From: Candidatus Saccharimonadota bacterium
GTDB taxonomy: Bacteria > Patescibacteriota > Saccharimonadia > Saccharimonadales > Saccharimonadaceae
DNA length: 64,000 bases
Direction of reading: 5' to 3'
Assembly (NCBI GenBank): GCA_017557865.1
Contig: JAFYXW010000001.1
Location: forward strand, 1-64,000
This document shows positions 51,202 to 61,014 of this stretch, in pieces. Both the position numbers and the translations under genes were made by a program. The notes beneath the pieces are model-generated. The model was not told the DNA's origin. It worked only from the letters and a program-made list of their open reading frames with translations, and ran no database searches. Numbering within the stretch: position 1 is the first letter of the stretch; every line of letters starts with the position of its first letter.

Positions 51202-53172
51202 CTATTTTAGCATAAACTCTTTGATTTTGTTAATCTCATCGCGAAGCAGGGCTGCCTTTTCAAATTCTAAGTTGGCTGCAGCTAGCTGCATTTCGGAAGA
51301 CAATTGCTTAACAAGGTTTGGCAATTCGTCTTTTGGTACGCGCTTAATGTCAAGTTTGTTTTCTACTGCCTTTTCTGGAATAATCGCACGAAGGCCCAAA
51401 GACACTTCTTTTTTGATCGATGTTGGTGTAATGTTGTGTTCGATATTGTATTGCTCTTGAATCTCGCGTCGGCGGTTGGTTTCGGCGATAGCCTGTTCCA
51501 TGCTTTCAGTTATAAAATCTGCGTACATAATTACTTTACCTTCTACGTGACGTGCCGCCCGTCCGATTGTCTGGATCAAAGCCGACGTAGAACGCAGGAA
51601 CCCTTCCTTGTCTGCATCTAAAATCGCAACCAAGGACACTTCTGGCAAATCCAAACCTTCACGAAGCAGGTTAATCCCAACTAGCACATCATACACACCT
51701 TCGCGTAGATCTCGCAAAATATCACCGCGTTCCAACGTGTCGATGTCGGAATGAATGTAAGCAGTTTTTACGCCACGTTCTTTTAAGTGATCAGTTAAAT
51801 CCTCTGCCATGCGTTTAGTGAGCGTAGTGATCAACGTGCGCTGGCCCTTGGCGATGCGCTTATCAATCTCTTCCATAAGATCATCAATCTGGCCTTCGCT
51901 GCCACGCACTTCGATTTCTGGGTCCAAGAGTCCGGTTGGGCGAATCACCTGTTCAGCTGGTTTTGGTGAATTCTCGAGTTCGTATTCGCCTGGCGTTGCC
52001 GACACGTAAATTGCTTGATTTACGCGCGCCTGGAACTCGCCATAAGTTAGTGGGCGGTTGTCTAGGGCGCTTGGCAAGCGAAACCCATAATCTACCAAAG
52101 TAGTTTTGCGGGCGTGATCGCCATTATACATACCACGAACCTGCGGCAAAGTCATGTGGCTTTCGTCCACGATCAAAAGAAAATCATCCGGGAAGAAATC
52201 CAGAAGCGTGCTAGGCGGCTGGCCAGGCTTTCGGCCATCTAGGTGTCTAGAATAGTTTTCGATTCCCTTCACGAAACCAGTTTCTTTGAGCATCTCCAGG
52301 TCATATTTAGTACGCTGAGATAACCTTTCGGCTTCCAGATACTTATCGTGCTCCTTAAAATATGCCAGACGTTCTTCGAACTCAGCCCGAATTGTTTCGA
52401 GTGCTCTTTCGAGTTGATCGGTTGGTGTAGCGTAGTGAGTGTTTGGGAAGATATGGATTTTTTCTGGCTTTTCACGTACGTCAAAAGTCAAAGGATCCAC
52501 GATTTTAATTTCTTCTAGCGTATCAAAACCGAACTCAAATCTATAGGCATATTCACCGTTGGCCGGATATAGGTCTACCGTATCGCCCATCACACGGAAG
52601 TTTCCACGCTCAAACGCAAGGTCGTTGCGATGGTACTGAATGCCAACCAGCTTTCGGATAAAATCTAGCTGGTTCATGCCGTTTTCTTTAGACATTTCAA
52701 ACGACATTTCTAGATAGTGTTCTGGCGAGCCGATGCCGTAAATACATGATACCGACGCCACAATGATAGTATCGCGCCGGGTGAGAAGCGCTTCGGTTGA
52801 CGCGTGGCGCAGCCGGTCGATCTCATCGTTAATGGCCGAATCTTTTTCGATATAAGTATCGGTGGAAGCAATGTAGGCTTCTGGCTGATAGTAATCAAAG
52901 TAAGAAACAAAATAATGTACCTCGTTATCCGGGAAAAACTCCCGCATTTCGGTGTAGAGCTGCGCGGCCAAAGTCTTGTTGTGTGCTAGAATCAGCGTCG
53001 GTTTTTGCACGTTCTGGATAATATTTGCCATCGTAAAAGTCTTACCGGAGCCGGTAACGCCAAGCAAGGTCTGTTCTTTTACGCCCGCCAAAATCCCGTC
53101 CGTCAACTGTTTGATTGCAAACGGTTGGTCGCCAGTTGGCTGATACTTAGAAACTAGTTTAAATTTTGGCAT
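51202..53172 (-). CDS. uvrB: UvrABC system protein B
   Basis: UvrB verifies DNA damage for nucleotide excision repair. The 656-aa protein starts [20 protein letters not shown], with Walker [15 protein letters not shown] (residue 37 region), the beta hairpin [34 protein letters not shown] and a C-terminal UVR motif ([15 protein letters not shown]). Length is normal. TATAAT ends exactly 6 nt before the ATG. Confidence 0.97.
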   Translation of the reverse strand: MPKFKLVSKYQPTGDQPFAIKQLTDGILAGVKEQTLLGVTGSGKTFTMANIIQNVQKPTLILAHNKTLAAQLYTEMREFFPDNEVHYFVSYFDYYQPEAYIASTDTYIEKDSAINDEIDRLRHASTEALLTRRDTIIVASVSCIYGIGSPEHYLEMSFEMSKENGMNQLDFIRKLVGIQYHRNDLAFERGNFRVMGDTVDLYPANGEYAYRFEFGFDTLEEIKIVDPLTFDVREKPEKIHIFPNTHYATPTDQLERALETIRAEFEERLAYFKEHDKYLEAERLSQRTKYDLEMLKETGFVKGIENYSRHLDGRKPGQPPSTLLDFFPDDFLLIVDESHMTLPQVRGMYNGDHARKTTLVDYGFRLPSALDNRPLTYGEFQARVNQAIYVSATPGEYELENSPKPAEQVIRPTGLLDPEIEVRGSEGQIDDLMEEIDKRIAKGQRTLITTLTKRMAEDLTDHLKERGVKTAYIHSDIDTLERGDILRDLREGVYDVLVGINLLREGLDLPEVSLVAILDADKEGFLRSTSALIQTIGRAARHVEGKVIMYADFITESMEQAIAETNRRREIQEQYNIEHNITPTSIKKEVSLGLRAIIPEKAVENKLDIKRVPKDELPNLVKQLSSEMQLAAANLEFEKAALLRDEINKIKEFMLK

Positions 53173-53214
53173 AACTTGATTATATCAAAAATTATTATTT
53201 ATAGCATTACCTGC

Positions 53215-53243
53215 TTGACGTGCTATCTTGCTTATGGTAAATT
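53215..53243 (+). promoter_or_regulatory. Promoter of the first surface-protein paralog
   Basis: TTGACG (53215-53220), 17 bp, TAAATT (53238-53243) with extended TGG. The same geometry, TTGTAT-N17-TAAATT, occurs before the third and fourth paralogs. The leader carries AAAGGTCATACA just before the ATG, conserved in copies 1, 3 and 4. Confidence 0.7.
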
Positions 53244-53270
53244 AAAAGTATATAAAGGTCATACACAAAA

Positions 53271-54950
53271 ATGGAAAGTATTTTTAAACTTATTGTGCAC
53301 GATGCTGATGTTGTGGTGCCAGATACTGGTATTCATACTGCTAGCAACGTGTCTAATGGTGATGCTAATTCAATTGGCATCATTCTTGCTGGGGTTTGCC
53401 TTACAATTGTTGTAGGCATTATTGCCCTTTCAATTATCAAACGTAAAAAAGCATGTGCTGGGCTAGTAGCAGCCGTTTTAATTGCTGGTCTCGCAATTGC
53501 TACTCCGATCATGAGTGCTAACGCTGCAAAAAGGGATATAGATTTCTCTGTCGCAGAAACAGTAACTGCTACGATAGATCGCGAAAAAGGTGAAACTTAT
53601 GTAGTGGTGCCAGTGGACATCACGTTAAACGAAGCAACGGATAATGGCTACGAACTATATATGTATGGCGGAGACCTTACCGACGGTACAAATACTATCA
53701 CGCAAGTATCCGCTGATGGTTCTAAGATTACTGAAGGAACCTGGGGTATTGTAGCCGGCGCAGACTCTACACCAGCTATAGATGACGAAGTGTGGAACCA
53801 AATCGGTACTTCTTCTTCCCCAAAGAAGGTATCCATTGCTGACGGCGAAATCGCTGCCGGTACGACCATTCGTGTTTACTACGGTGTATCCATAGACGAT
53901 AGCACGCCAGCTGGTGATTACACCACCACCATTGGCTTCTTGACAGAAGAAGACCTTGGTATGACCTTGGAAGAATCGTATGAAAATGCCGGAGCAGAAA
54001 AGATTACGGTTGGTTCCAGTTCTTATTACACAATGCAAAGTATGACCCCAGAGATTTGCGAACAAGCAGTTGAAAGCGAACTCCAAGTGGCAGACTCTCG
54101 TGACGAAAAAATCTATTGGATCGCAAAACTTAAAGACGGCAAATGTTGGATGACACAAAACCTAGACCTAGACCTAGTCCACACAGAAAACGATGCAGAC
54201 GCACTATATACTCACGAAAATACAGACCTCGGTTGGGAAGAAGGTTCTACCGCCACTTCTTGGAATCCTTCTTATTCCACTATTCCGGCATCTAGTATAT
54301 CTAGTTCAGGGTCAGTTGTAGATATAGAACAATACTGTTATAACCAAGAATATGATATACATGAAGGTGGGTATTGCTCTCTAGATGTTGGTGATTGGTA
54401 TTGGACGGACGCCTGGTATGAGTCAACTGAAAATAATTATCTAGATACAGCCGATAGTGGCGCAGGCGATAAGTTTAGGCAAACGCCATACCCAGGTAAT
54501 GGTGCCCATGGCCATGTAGGCAACTACTATGGTGGAGATGCCGCGACAGCTGAATCGTGGCAGAGATACTCTGCAGATTCTTCGGATTCTATTTGTCCTG
54601 CAGGATGGAAATTACCAATGATTGATATCTACGAGGGATGGAGGGACCCAGAATATAGCGACTATTATAAACTATTCTCAGAATATACGCACATTGACCC
54701 AGACTGGCTCGAAGGTACTACTGACGTAGAAATTACCTCAGCCCCACTCTACTTTATTCGTGCCGGTATGTATGATCTTACGTACGGCGAACAGTGGTCT
54801 AATAAGCTTGATTGGGCGGGCCATACAGGGTACTATTGGACACAACTCAGCATTCAGGATACTCAGATCAGCTCGGATAGCGTAGTAATATGGGACTATG
54901 GTGGTTACGACTCAAGTGTAGGAATGTCCGTCCGCTGTCTTGCAAGGTAA
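53271..54950 (+). CDS. Surface protein with N-terminal PDTG sorting-like hairpin and FISUMP domain (copy 1)
   Basis: A 559-aa protein. Residues 1-20 end in VVVPDTG (PDTG at 17-20). A membrane span follows (about 36-56), then KRKK (57-60), a second hydrophobic segment (63-81) and ANAA (83-86), a signal-peptidase-like site. So a sorting-signal-like unit is fused in front of a signal-peptide-like unit. An extracellular beta domain (about 90-240, with VVVPVDITLNEAT and VYYGVSIDD) precedes a FISUMP-like domain (MTPEIC, KDGKCWMTQNLDLDL, SICPAGWKLP, SVRCLAR). The family is known in Fibrobacter; the N-terminal hairpin is not one I recognise. Confidence 0.7.
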   Translation: MESIFKLIVHDADVVVPDTGIHTASNVSNGDANSIGIILAGVCLTIVVGIIALSIIKRKKACAGLVAAVLIAGLAIATPIMSANAAKRDIDFSVAETVTATIDREKGETYVVVPVDITLNEATDNGYELYMYGGDLTDGTNTITQVSADGSKITEGTWGIVAGADSTPAIDDEVWNQIGTSSSPKKVSIADGEIAAGTTIRVYYGVSIDDSTPAGDYTTTIGFLTEEDLGMTLEESYENAGAEKITVGSSSYYTMQSMTPEICEQAVESELQVADSRDEKIYWIAKLKDGKCWMTQNLDLDLVHTENDADALYTHENTDLGWEEGSTATSWNPSYSTIPASSISSSGSVVDIEQYCYNQEYDIHEGGYCSLDVGDWYWTDAWYESTENNYLDTADSGAGDKFRQTPYPGNGAHGHVGNYYGGDAATAESWQRYSADSSDSICPAGWKLPMIDIYEGWRDPEYSDYYKLFSEYTHIDPDWLEGTTDVEITSAPLYFIRAGMYDLTYGEQWSNKLDWAGHTGYYWTQLSIQDTQISSDSVVIWDYGGYDSSVGMSVRCLAR

Positions 54951-54962
54951 AGGAGGATAAAA

Positions 54963-57464
54963 ATGGAAAGTTTATTTAAACTAGTCGTACAAGATGGGGG
55001 CATTATAGTACCAGACACTGGTAACTATACTAGTAGCGCTGCAAATGGCGATATAAGCCTAATTGGCGTAATACTCGCCGGAATCTGTGTTGCTGTTGCC
55101 GTAGGCATTATTGCCCTTTCAATTATCAAACGTAAGAAAGCGAGCACAGGTACCGTGCTAGCCGTAATTGCAGGACTTGCGATTATTGCGCCGATCATAA
55201 ACAATGCAGAGTACTTTGCAAACGCTGCCATGAAACAAATGAATATTACGGTATCTGATATAATCACTGTCACAATCGATCGTAGTAAAAACGAAAGCTA
55301 TGTAGTGGTGCCAGTGGACATCACGTTAAACGAAACAACGGATAGCGGCTACGAACTATATATGTACGGTGGTGCCCTTACGGATGGCACCAATAGTATT
55401 GAGCAGGTTTCTGCCGATGGCTCTAAAATCATTGACGGAACCTGGGGTGTCGTAGCAGGCGCAGAATCTGCCCCAGCCATAGATGACGAAACATGGAATC
55501 AAATCGGTACTTCTTCTTCCCCAAAGAAAGTCTCCGCTGCCGATGGCGAAATCGCCGCCGGTACAACTCTACGTGTATACTACGGCGTAGCTATCGATGA
55601 TGACACACCAGTTGGTACCTATACTACAACGGTAGGCTTCCAGCTAAAACATGATGTTGACCTAACTCTAGGCGATGCATTTGAAGAATCTGGAGTAGAA
55701 AAAGTCACCGTTGGCCCAGATTCTTATTACCCAATTCAAGGTATGACTCCAGAAATTTGCAATAACACGGCTGTGATTCCGAGCACAATAGAAGCTGTTG
55801 ATATTCGCGACAACACTATTTACACTATTGGCAAGCTCGCGGATAACCGTTGTTGGATTTTAGGCAACCTAGCTCTAGATCTTACCGCAGAGGGCGCTAG
55901 CACCAACATCACTCCAGAAAATACCAACGCCGATACTACTTCCTTAAATTCCCTCTTTGGCATTGCTAACCGTAACGCTTCCCTCGATCCAGAAGGCAAT
56001 CTCGCCACGGCGGGTATTACCACCTGGACGTCCGGCTCCTCCTATTCGGCTCCTATGGTACTTACCGACTTCAAGAACACAACTAATCCAGACGATAGTA
56101 TAGCGGAATTAAAAGATAGCAAATACGGTGTTATGTATAATTACTGCGCCGCTTCTGCTGGTAGTTATTGTTATAACGGTGATGCTGGGTACGACAGGCC
56201 AAACACGGCTATAGATACCGTATACGATATCTGTCCTTCTGGCTGGCGCATGCCTGCGAGTAGCACTTATCATGCGGACGAGCGTCCAGATGCTGATGAG
56301 TATAAAACGCTTTATGCAGCATATGGCAACGACGCCACTGCTTTTCGTTCGGCTTTGAATTTACCTTTCTCTGGGCTATTTAACTTTACCTACGCTTCGG
56401 CAGGAAGCCAAGGCTCGTATGGAAACTACTGGTCTGCCACACGGTACGGCTATATTAATATGTATCTCATGAATGTCAGTTCTAGTGAAGCTGACCCATA
56501 CCGCAATTTCGATCGTGACATGGGACTTGCAGTTCGTTGCATTGCCCGTGACGGCAACGAGCCGGATTCGACACCAGTCGATCCAGACCCAAACACTACT
56601 ACTTTTGAAGAAGCATATACTGAAGCGAATAAGCCTAAAGACATCCCTTCTGGCAAGTATGCGCTAAGTGACATGTCCACAGCTATTTGTTCCGCAGTTA
56701 CTACCGGCCAGACCGCACGGCTAGTAGATACTCGTGACAATACCGTATATAACGTAGGTAAACTCGCAGACAACCGTTGCTGGTTACTAGACAACTTGGC
56801 TTTGGACCTCGTAGAAGTAAGCTTGGAGTCACTCCAAGGCAAAACCAATGCCTCGGATGAAACGCTTAGCTACCTAAAAGGTAATTCAACCCGCAACCAA
56901 TCTACTGATCCGAATGGCAATTACCCTACAGCTGGGGTGTCATACTGGGGATATGACAATAGTTATACGGCTCCACTAATTTCCGTTAGTGCCGTGGACT
57001 CTGCTTATACAAGTGACCCAATTTATGAGGCAAGCGATTGGAAATATGGTGCATATTATAATTACTGTGCCGCTTCTGCTGGTTCGTATTGTTGTAACTG
57101 GGGTAAAGGAACCGTTGACGCAACTGAAGATATTTGTCCGGCTGGTTGGCGTATGCCTACTGGCGGTGTTGGCGGAGAATTCCAAACTCTAGGGAACGCA
57201 ATTACTAATACCGACGGAACATACTTTGACGATTCCGAACAAGACCATCTATTTAGAAGAGTCACTCATTTGTCGATGGGCGGATGGATTTATAGCGGCA
57301 GCTTTAGCTTCCAAGGTTCCGGCGCTTATGTTTGGTCCTCTTCATATCAAAGTGGCGAAAACTCAATGATGAACATTCTATTCGTTGACGGTAGTTATGG
57401 AGTTGGATTAACAAATAGAAACAACGTAGCCTTTGGTAGCGCAGTTCGTTGTATCGCCAAATAG
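54963..57464 (+). CDS. Surface protein with N-terminal PDTG hairpin and two FISUMP domains (copy 2)
   Basis: The longest copy, 833 aa. It has the same N-terminal layout: IIVPDTG (17-20), membrane span, KRKK, second hydrophobic segment, FANAA. After the beta domain come two FISUMP modules, the first from MTPEIC near residue 258, the second from MSTAIC near residue 570; each has NRCW, ICPSGWRMP or ICPAGWRMP, and RCIA. A Pro/Asp linker (VDPDPNTTT) joins them. AAGGAGG precedes the ATG and there is only 12 bp from copy 1, so the two form an operon. The second module probably arose by duplication. Confidence 0.75.
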   Translation: MESLFKLVVQDGGIIVPDTGNYTSSAANGDISLIGVILAGICVAVAVGIIALSIIKRKKASTGTVLAVIAGLAIIAPIINNAEYFANAAMKQMNITVSDIITVTIDRSKNESYVVVPVDITLNETTDSGYELYMYGGALTDGTNSIEQVSADGSKIIDGTWGVVAGAESAPAIDDETWNQIGTSSSPKKVSAADGEIAAGTTLRVYYGVAIDDDTPVGTYTTTVGFQLKHDVDLTLGDAFEESGVEKVTVGPDSYYPIQGMTPEICNNTAVIPSTIEAVDIRDNTIYTIGKLADNRCWILGNLALDLTAEGASTNITPENTNADTTSLNSLFGIANRNASLDPEGNLATAGITTWTSGSSYSAPMVLTDFKNTTNPDDSIAELKDSKYGVMYNYCAASAGSYCYNGDAGYDRPNTAIDTVYDICPSGWRMPASSTYHADERPDADEYKTLYAAYGNDATAFRSALNLPFSGLFNFTYASAGSQGSYGNYWSATRYGYINMYLMNVSSSEADPYRNFDRDMGLAVRCIARDGNEPDSTPVDPDPNTTTFEEAYTEANKPKDIPSGKYALSDMSTAICSAVTTGQTARLVDTRDNTVYNVGKLADNRCWLLDNLALDLVEVSLESLQGKTNASDETLSYLKGNSTRNQSTDPNGNYPTAGVSYWGYDNSYTAPLISVSAVDSAYTSDPIYEASDWKYGAYYNYCAASAGSYCCNWGKGTVDATEDICPAGWRMPTGGVGGEFQTLGNAITNTDGTYFDDSEQDHLFRRVTHLSMGGWIYSGSFSFQGSGAYVWSSSYQSGENSMMNILFVDGSYGVGLTNRNNVAFGSAVRCIAK

Positions 57465-57553
57465 TTTTATAACCTTGTATTTCGATACAGCTTATGCTAA
57501 ATTTAAAACAGAAAAGGTCATACATAAAAAATGGAAAGTCTATTTAAACTAAT
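57447..57553 (+). repeat. 107-bp direct repeat, first copy
   Basis: An uninterrupted 107-bp identity with 59157-59263 (offset 1710). It covers the end of one paralog, the promoter, leader and the first codons of the next. The first mismatch is at 57554. This suggests recent duplication or gene conversion. Confidence 0.9.
57475..57503 (+). promoter_or_regulatory. Promoter of the third paralog
   Basis: TTGTAT (57475-57480), 17 bp, TAAATT (57498-57503) with extended TGC. It lies within the 107-bp direct repeat; the same promoter recurs at 59185-59213. Confidence 0.65.
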
Positions 57554-59174
57554 CGTGCAAGATGCCGATATTGTAGTACCAGACACCGGTGCTCAAACTG
57601 CCAGCAATATATCTAACGGTGTTGCTGATTTTATTGGCATCATTCTTGCAGGAGTCTGCCTCACAATTATTCTAGGCATTATTTCACTAGCAGTCATTAA
57701 ACGTAAAAAAGCACGCGCTGGGCTAGTAGCAGCTATAATTGCAGGGCTTGCGGTTACTGCTCCGATTATAAATAATGCAGGGTATTTTGCAGACGCTGCC
57801 ATGAAAAAAATGAATATTACAGTGTCTGATACAATTACTACCACCATCAATCGCGAAAAAGGCGAAACCTTTGCGGTAGTGCCAGTAGACATTACGTTAA
57901 ACGAAGCTACAGACAATGGTTATGAACTATATATGTATGGCGGTGAGCTTACGGACGGCACTAACACTATCTCATTAGTATCCGCTGACGGTTCCAAAAT
58001 TACTGACGGGACCTGGGGTGTCGTAGCAGGCGCAGAATCTGCCCCAGCCATAGATGACGAAGCATGGAACCAAATTGGTACTTCTTCTTCCCCGAAGAAA
58101 GTATCTACAGTGGAAGGCGAAATTACTGCCGGCTCCACTGTCCGTGTTTATTATGGTGTAGCTATCGATGATAACACTCCAGCCGGGACTTATACTACTA
58201 CTATCGGTTTCCAACTAAAGCACGATGCTGATATGACTTTAGGTGAAGCTTTTGAAGATGCTGAGATTGAACAAGTTCCAGTTGGCCCAACTCCATACTA
58301 TCCAATCCAAGCTATGACCACCGAAATCTGTAATAACGCAACTATCCCAAGCACACTAGAAGTAGTTGATGTTCGCGACAATACTATTTATACTATAGGC
58401 AAGCTTGCTGATGACCGTTGCTGGCTCCTAGACAACATGAGACTAGATTTGGTAACGGCTAGCGTCGAATCGCTCCAAGGAAATACCAACGCGCCAGACG
58501 AAGCTCTGTCTTATCTAAAGGGCGTGGCATCTCGCAACCCAGATGAAGAACCAGAGGGTAACTACGCAATCAAGCCGGTTCAATATGGTATCGCTGACCA
58601 CTATGAATGGACTTACGACTTCTCACTTTCTGTTCCAAAAATCTGGGTAGAAAACAAAGATGATATGAACTCAAACGATGTTATTGAGGATCTTAGAACA
58701 ACCAGATATGGTATTCTCTATAACTTCTGTGCTGCCTCTGCAGGTAGCTACTGCTATGGTGATGGCCAGAGGGGTGGCCCGGGCTACGACTATCCAGTTG
58801 ATGGGCAAAATAAGCCAAATACTGCTATAGATGCTCCATATGATATCTGCCCTACCGGTTGGCGCCTACCAACAGGCCTGGTTTATGATGCTACGGACAT
58901 GCCAGACGGTGGCGAATGGCAAAATCTGCACGCTGCATATAACAACAATGGTATAGCAACCCGTACAGCTGCAAATTTGTCGCTAGCTAGCTACTTTGAC
59001 TTCTCTGGTAGCGTTCACCCAGAAAACCAAGGCTCCATCGGTGATTACTGGTCCTCAACGTTTACTGGCCCAAGATATATGGCTATGACTTATGTATTCG
59101 ACGATTATCTATATTTCGGCGGTGACGGTTACCGTCTCTTCGCCGGGATGTCGGTCCGTTGTATCGCCAAATAG
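57531..59174 (+). CDS. Surface protein with N-terminal PDTG hairpin and FISUMP domain (copy 3)
   Basis: A 547-aa paralog with the same order: IVVPDTG (17-20), membrane span, KRKK, second hydrophobic segment ending near FADAA, beta domain, then FISUMP (MTTEIC, DDRCWLLDNMRLDL, ICPTGWRLP, SVRCIAK). AAAAGGTCATACATAAAAA precedes the ATG. Close to copy 4 in its first codons because of the 107-bp repeat. Wall or surface attachment is inferred, not shown. Confidence 0.75.
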   Translation: MESLFKLIVQDADIVVPDTGAQTASNISNGVADFIGIILAGVCLTIILGIISLAVIKRKKARAGLVAAIIAGLAVTAPIINNAGYFADAAMKKMNITVSDTITTTINREKGETFAVVPVDITLNEATDNGYELYMYGGELTDGTNTISLVSADGSKITDGTWGVVAGAESAPAIDDEAWNQIGTSSSPKKVSTVEGEITAGSTVRVYYGVAIDDNTPAGTYTTTIGFQLKHDADMTLGEAFEDAEIEQVPVGPTPYYPIQAMTTEICNNATIPSTLEVVDVRDNTIYTIGKLADDRCWLLDNMRLDLVTASVESLQGNTNAPDEALSYLKGVASRNPDEEPEGNYAIKPVQYGIADHYEWTYDFSLSVPKIWVENKDDMNSNDVIEDLRTTRYGILYNFCAASAGSYCYGDGQRGGPGYDYPVDGQNKPNTAIDAPYDICPTGWRLPTGLVYDATDMPDGGEWQNLHAAYNNNGIATRTAANLSLASYFDFSGSVHPENQGSIGDYWSSTFTGPRYMAMTYVFDDYLYFGGDGYRLFAGMSVRCIAK

Positions 59175-59263
59175 TTTTATAACCTTGTATTTCGATACAG
59201 CTTATGCTAAATTTAAAACAGAAAAGGTCATACATAAAAAATGGAAAGTCTATTTAAACTAAT
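59157..59263 (+). repeat. 107-bp direct repeat, second copy
   Basis: Identical to 57447-57553. It carries the stop of copy 3, a promoter (59185-59213), the leader and the first codons of copy 4. Confidence 0.9.
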
Positions 59264-60821
59264 TGTGCAAGATGCCGATATTGTAGTGCCAGATACTGGT
59301 ACCTATACCACTGGTGGCGCTGCAAATGGCGATGCAAACCTAATTAGTATTATTCTAGCTAGCGTTTGTTTAACTATTATTGCTGGTATCATTGCACTAA
59401 GAATTATCAAAAGAAGAAAGAAAAGCAAAGAGGCCTGCGCCGGTATCGTAGCAGCTATAATTGCAGGGCTTCTAGTTACTGCTCCAGCCATTAATACCAA
59501 TGCACTCAACAAAGAACTAGACATCACTGTAGCAGAAACGATTACTGCAACGATAGATCGTGGAAAAGGTGAAACCTACGTAGTAGTTCCGGTAGACATT
59601 ACTCTAAACGAAGCTACTCCAAATGGTTTTAACCTATATATGTATGGCGGTGAGCTTACGGACGGCACTAACACTATCTCATTAGTCTCTGCTGATGGTT
59701 CTAAAATTACTGAAGGAACTTGGGGCGTTGTAATCGACGCAGATTCCGAACCAGCCATAGACGATGAGGTATGGGGACAAATTGGCACCGCTTCTTCTCC
59801 GAAGATGGTTCTCTCTGGTACAGACGAAGTTCCTGCCGGCGCTACTGGCCGCATCTACTATGGCGTGGCGATAGACGATGACATTCCAGCTGGAACTTAT
59901 ACTACAACTATTGGTTTTTCAGTAGAAAACTATCTTGGTATGACCTTGGAAGAATCATATGAGAATTCCGGGGCGGAAAAGATTACAGTTGGTTCCAACT
60001 CTTATTACACAATGCAAGGCATGACCACCGAGATCTGTGAAAATACAACCATAGTCCCAGACACCCTTCAAGTTGTGGATACTCGTGATAACACTATTTA
60101 TACAATTGGCAAACTCGCAGATAATCGTTGTTGGCTTCTCGATAACCTTGCGCTAGACCTTCTGGACCCTACTGTCCAATCTAATATATCCCCTTCTAAC
60201 ACTAATGCGGACGCAGATTCTCTCACCTCGCTATTTTCTGGTAATCGTGCCAATGGTAATAAGTATGCTACTGCTGGTATTGCTACCTGGACATCTGGTT
60301 ATTCCTATTCTGTTCCAATGATATATACCGCATCGAAGGATGTTACAAATCCATCAGATAGCATAGAAGAAGTACGAAATAGTAAATTTGGCATATATTA
60401 TAATTACTGTGCTGCATCTGCCGGCAATTACTGTTATGGTAATGATACAAGCTACGGTATCGGTTATGACAAGCCGAATACTGCTATTGATACCGAGTAT
60501 GATATCTGTCCATCTGGCTGGCGTATGCCTACAAGTTATACCTACGACGCTACGACCCGCCCAGACGGAGGCGAATACGGCGCCATTATCACAGCATATA
60601 ATGATGATGTCACTAATGTCCGTTCTGCTCTGCTTTTGCCTTCCTCTGGATACTTTAGTTTTGATAATGGATCTTTGTACGACTGGAATGGCTACTTCTG
60701 GGCCTCTACGATGTACGATGTTGCCAGCACGTTCCATTTGTATTTCAGCTCTAGCAGCGTTGATTCGATGTATATACAAAATCGTTACGCTGGCCACTCT
60801 GTACGCTGTATCGCTAAATAA
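59241..60821 (+). CDS. Surface protein with N-terminal PDTG hairpin and FISUMP domain (copy 4)
   Basis: A 526-aa paralog. PDTG at 17-20 is followed by a membrane span, a longer basic loop (KRRKKSKEACAG), a second hydrophobic segment and an Asn/Ala-rich site (TNALNKE). The beta domain then leads to a FISUMP domain with MTTEIC, NRCWLLDNLALDL, ICPSGWRMP and SVRCIAK. It is closest to copy 3 upstream and to copy 1 in part of its beta domain. It has its own promoter within the repeat. Confidence 0.75.
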   Translation: MESLFKLIVQDADIVVPDTGTYTTGGAANGDANLISIILASVCLTIIAGIIALRIIKRRKKSKEACAGIVAAIIAGLLVTAPAINTNALNKELDITVAETITATIDRGKGETYVVVPVDITLNEATPNGFNLYMYGGELTDGTNTISLVSADGSKITEGTWGVVIDADSEPAIDDEVWGQIGTASSPKMVLSGTDEVPAGATGRIYYGVAIDDDIPAGTYTTTIGFSVENYLGMTLEESYENSGAEKITVGSNSYYTMQGMTTEICENTTIVPDTLQVVDTRDNTIYTIGKLADNRCWLLDNLALDLLDPTVQSNISPSNTNADADSLTSLFSGNRANGNKYATAGIATWTSGYSYSVPMIYTASKDVTNPSDSIEEVRNSKFGIYYNYCAASAGNYCYGNDTSYGIGYDKPNTAIDTEYDICPSGWRMPTSYTYDATTRPDGGEYGAIITAYNDDVTNVRSALLLPSSGYFSFDNGSLYDWNGYFWASTMYDVASTFHLYFSSSSVDSMYIQNRYAGHSVRCIAK

Positions 60822-60832
60822 TTCCAAAAGGC

Positions 60833-60861
60833 TTGACTTCTTATTACGTTTATGCTATAAT
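60833..60861 (+). promoter_or_regulatory. Promoter of the 30-aa membrane peptide gene
   Basis: TTGACT (60833-60838), 17 bp, TATAAT (60856-60861) with extended TGC. Leader of about 30 nt with AAAAAGG before the ATG. Confidence 0.8.
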
Positions 60862-60897
60862 GGAAGTATATACCATTAAAAACAAAAAGGTAAGAGT

Positions 60898-60990
60898 ATG
60901 GAAAAAGCCCAAATCAAACAATTAGGCGAGCTCGCCGCTCTTCTTAGCGCGGTGCTCATTATTCCATTTATTCTGATGTGTATTCAATAG
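60898..60990 (+). CDS. 30-aa membrane peptide
   Basis: A short frame, MEKAQIKQLGELAALLSAVL followed by IIPFILMCIQ: a charged N-terminus and a single membrane span. It has a strong promoter at 60833-60861 and AAGG before the ATG, so it is probably expressed. Not long enough for homology recognition. It lies between the surface-protein cluster and the CDP-alcohol transferase gene. Confidence 0.6.
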   Translation: MEKAQIKQLGELAALLSAVLIIPFILMCIQ

Positions 60991-61002
60991 CCATTATCGT
61001 GT

Positions 61003-61008
61003 TATAAT
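61003..61008 (+). promoter_or_regulatory. -10 element of the CDP-alcohol transferase gene
   Basis: TATAAT ends exactly 6 nt before the ATG at 61015, so the transcript should start at the start codon. No ribosome site is present. Confidence 0.7.
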
Positions 61009-61014
61009 GAAACT

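Noticed and set aside
53249-53256. TATAAA/TATATA as the -10 of the first surface-protein gene
   Set aside because: TTGACG-N17-TAAATT with an extended TG gives the same geometry as the promoters of copies 3 and 4, so TATAAA in the leader is probably incidental.
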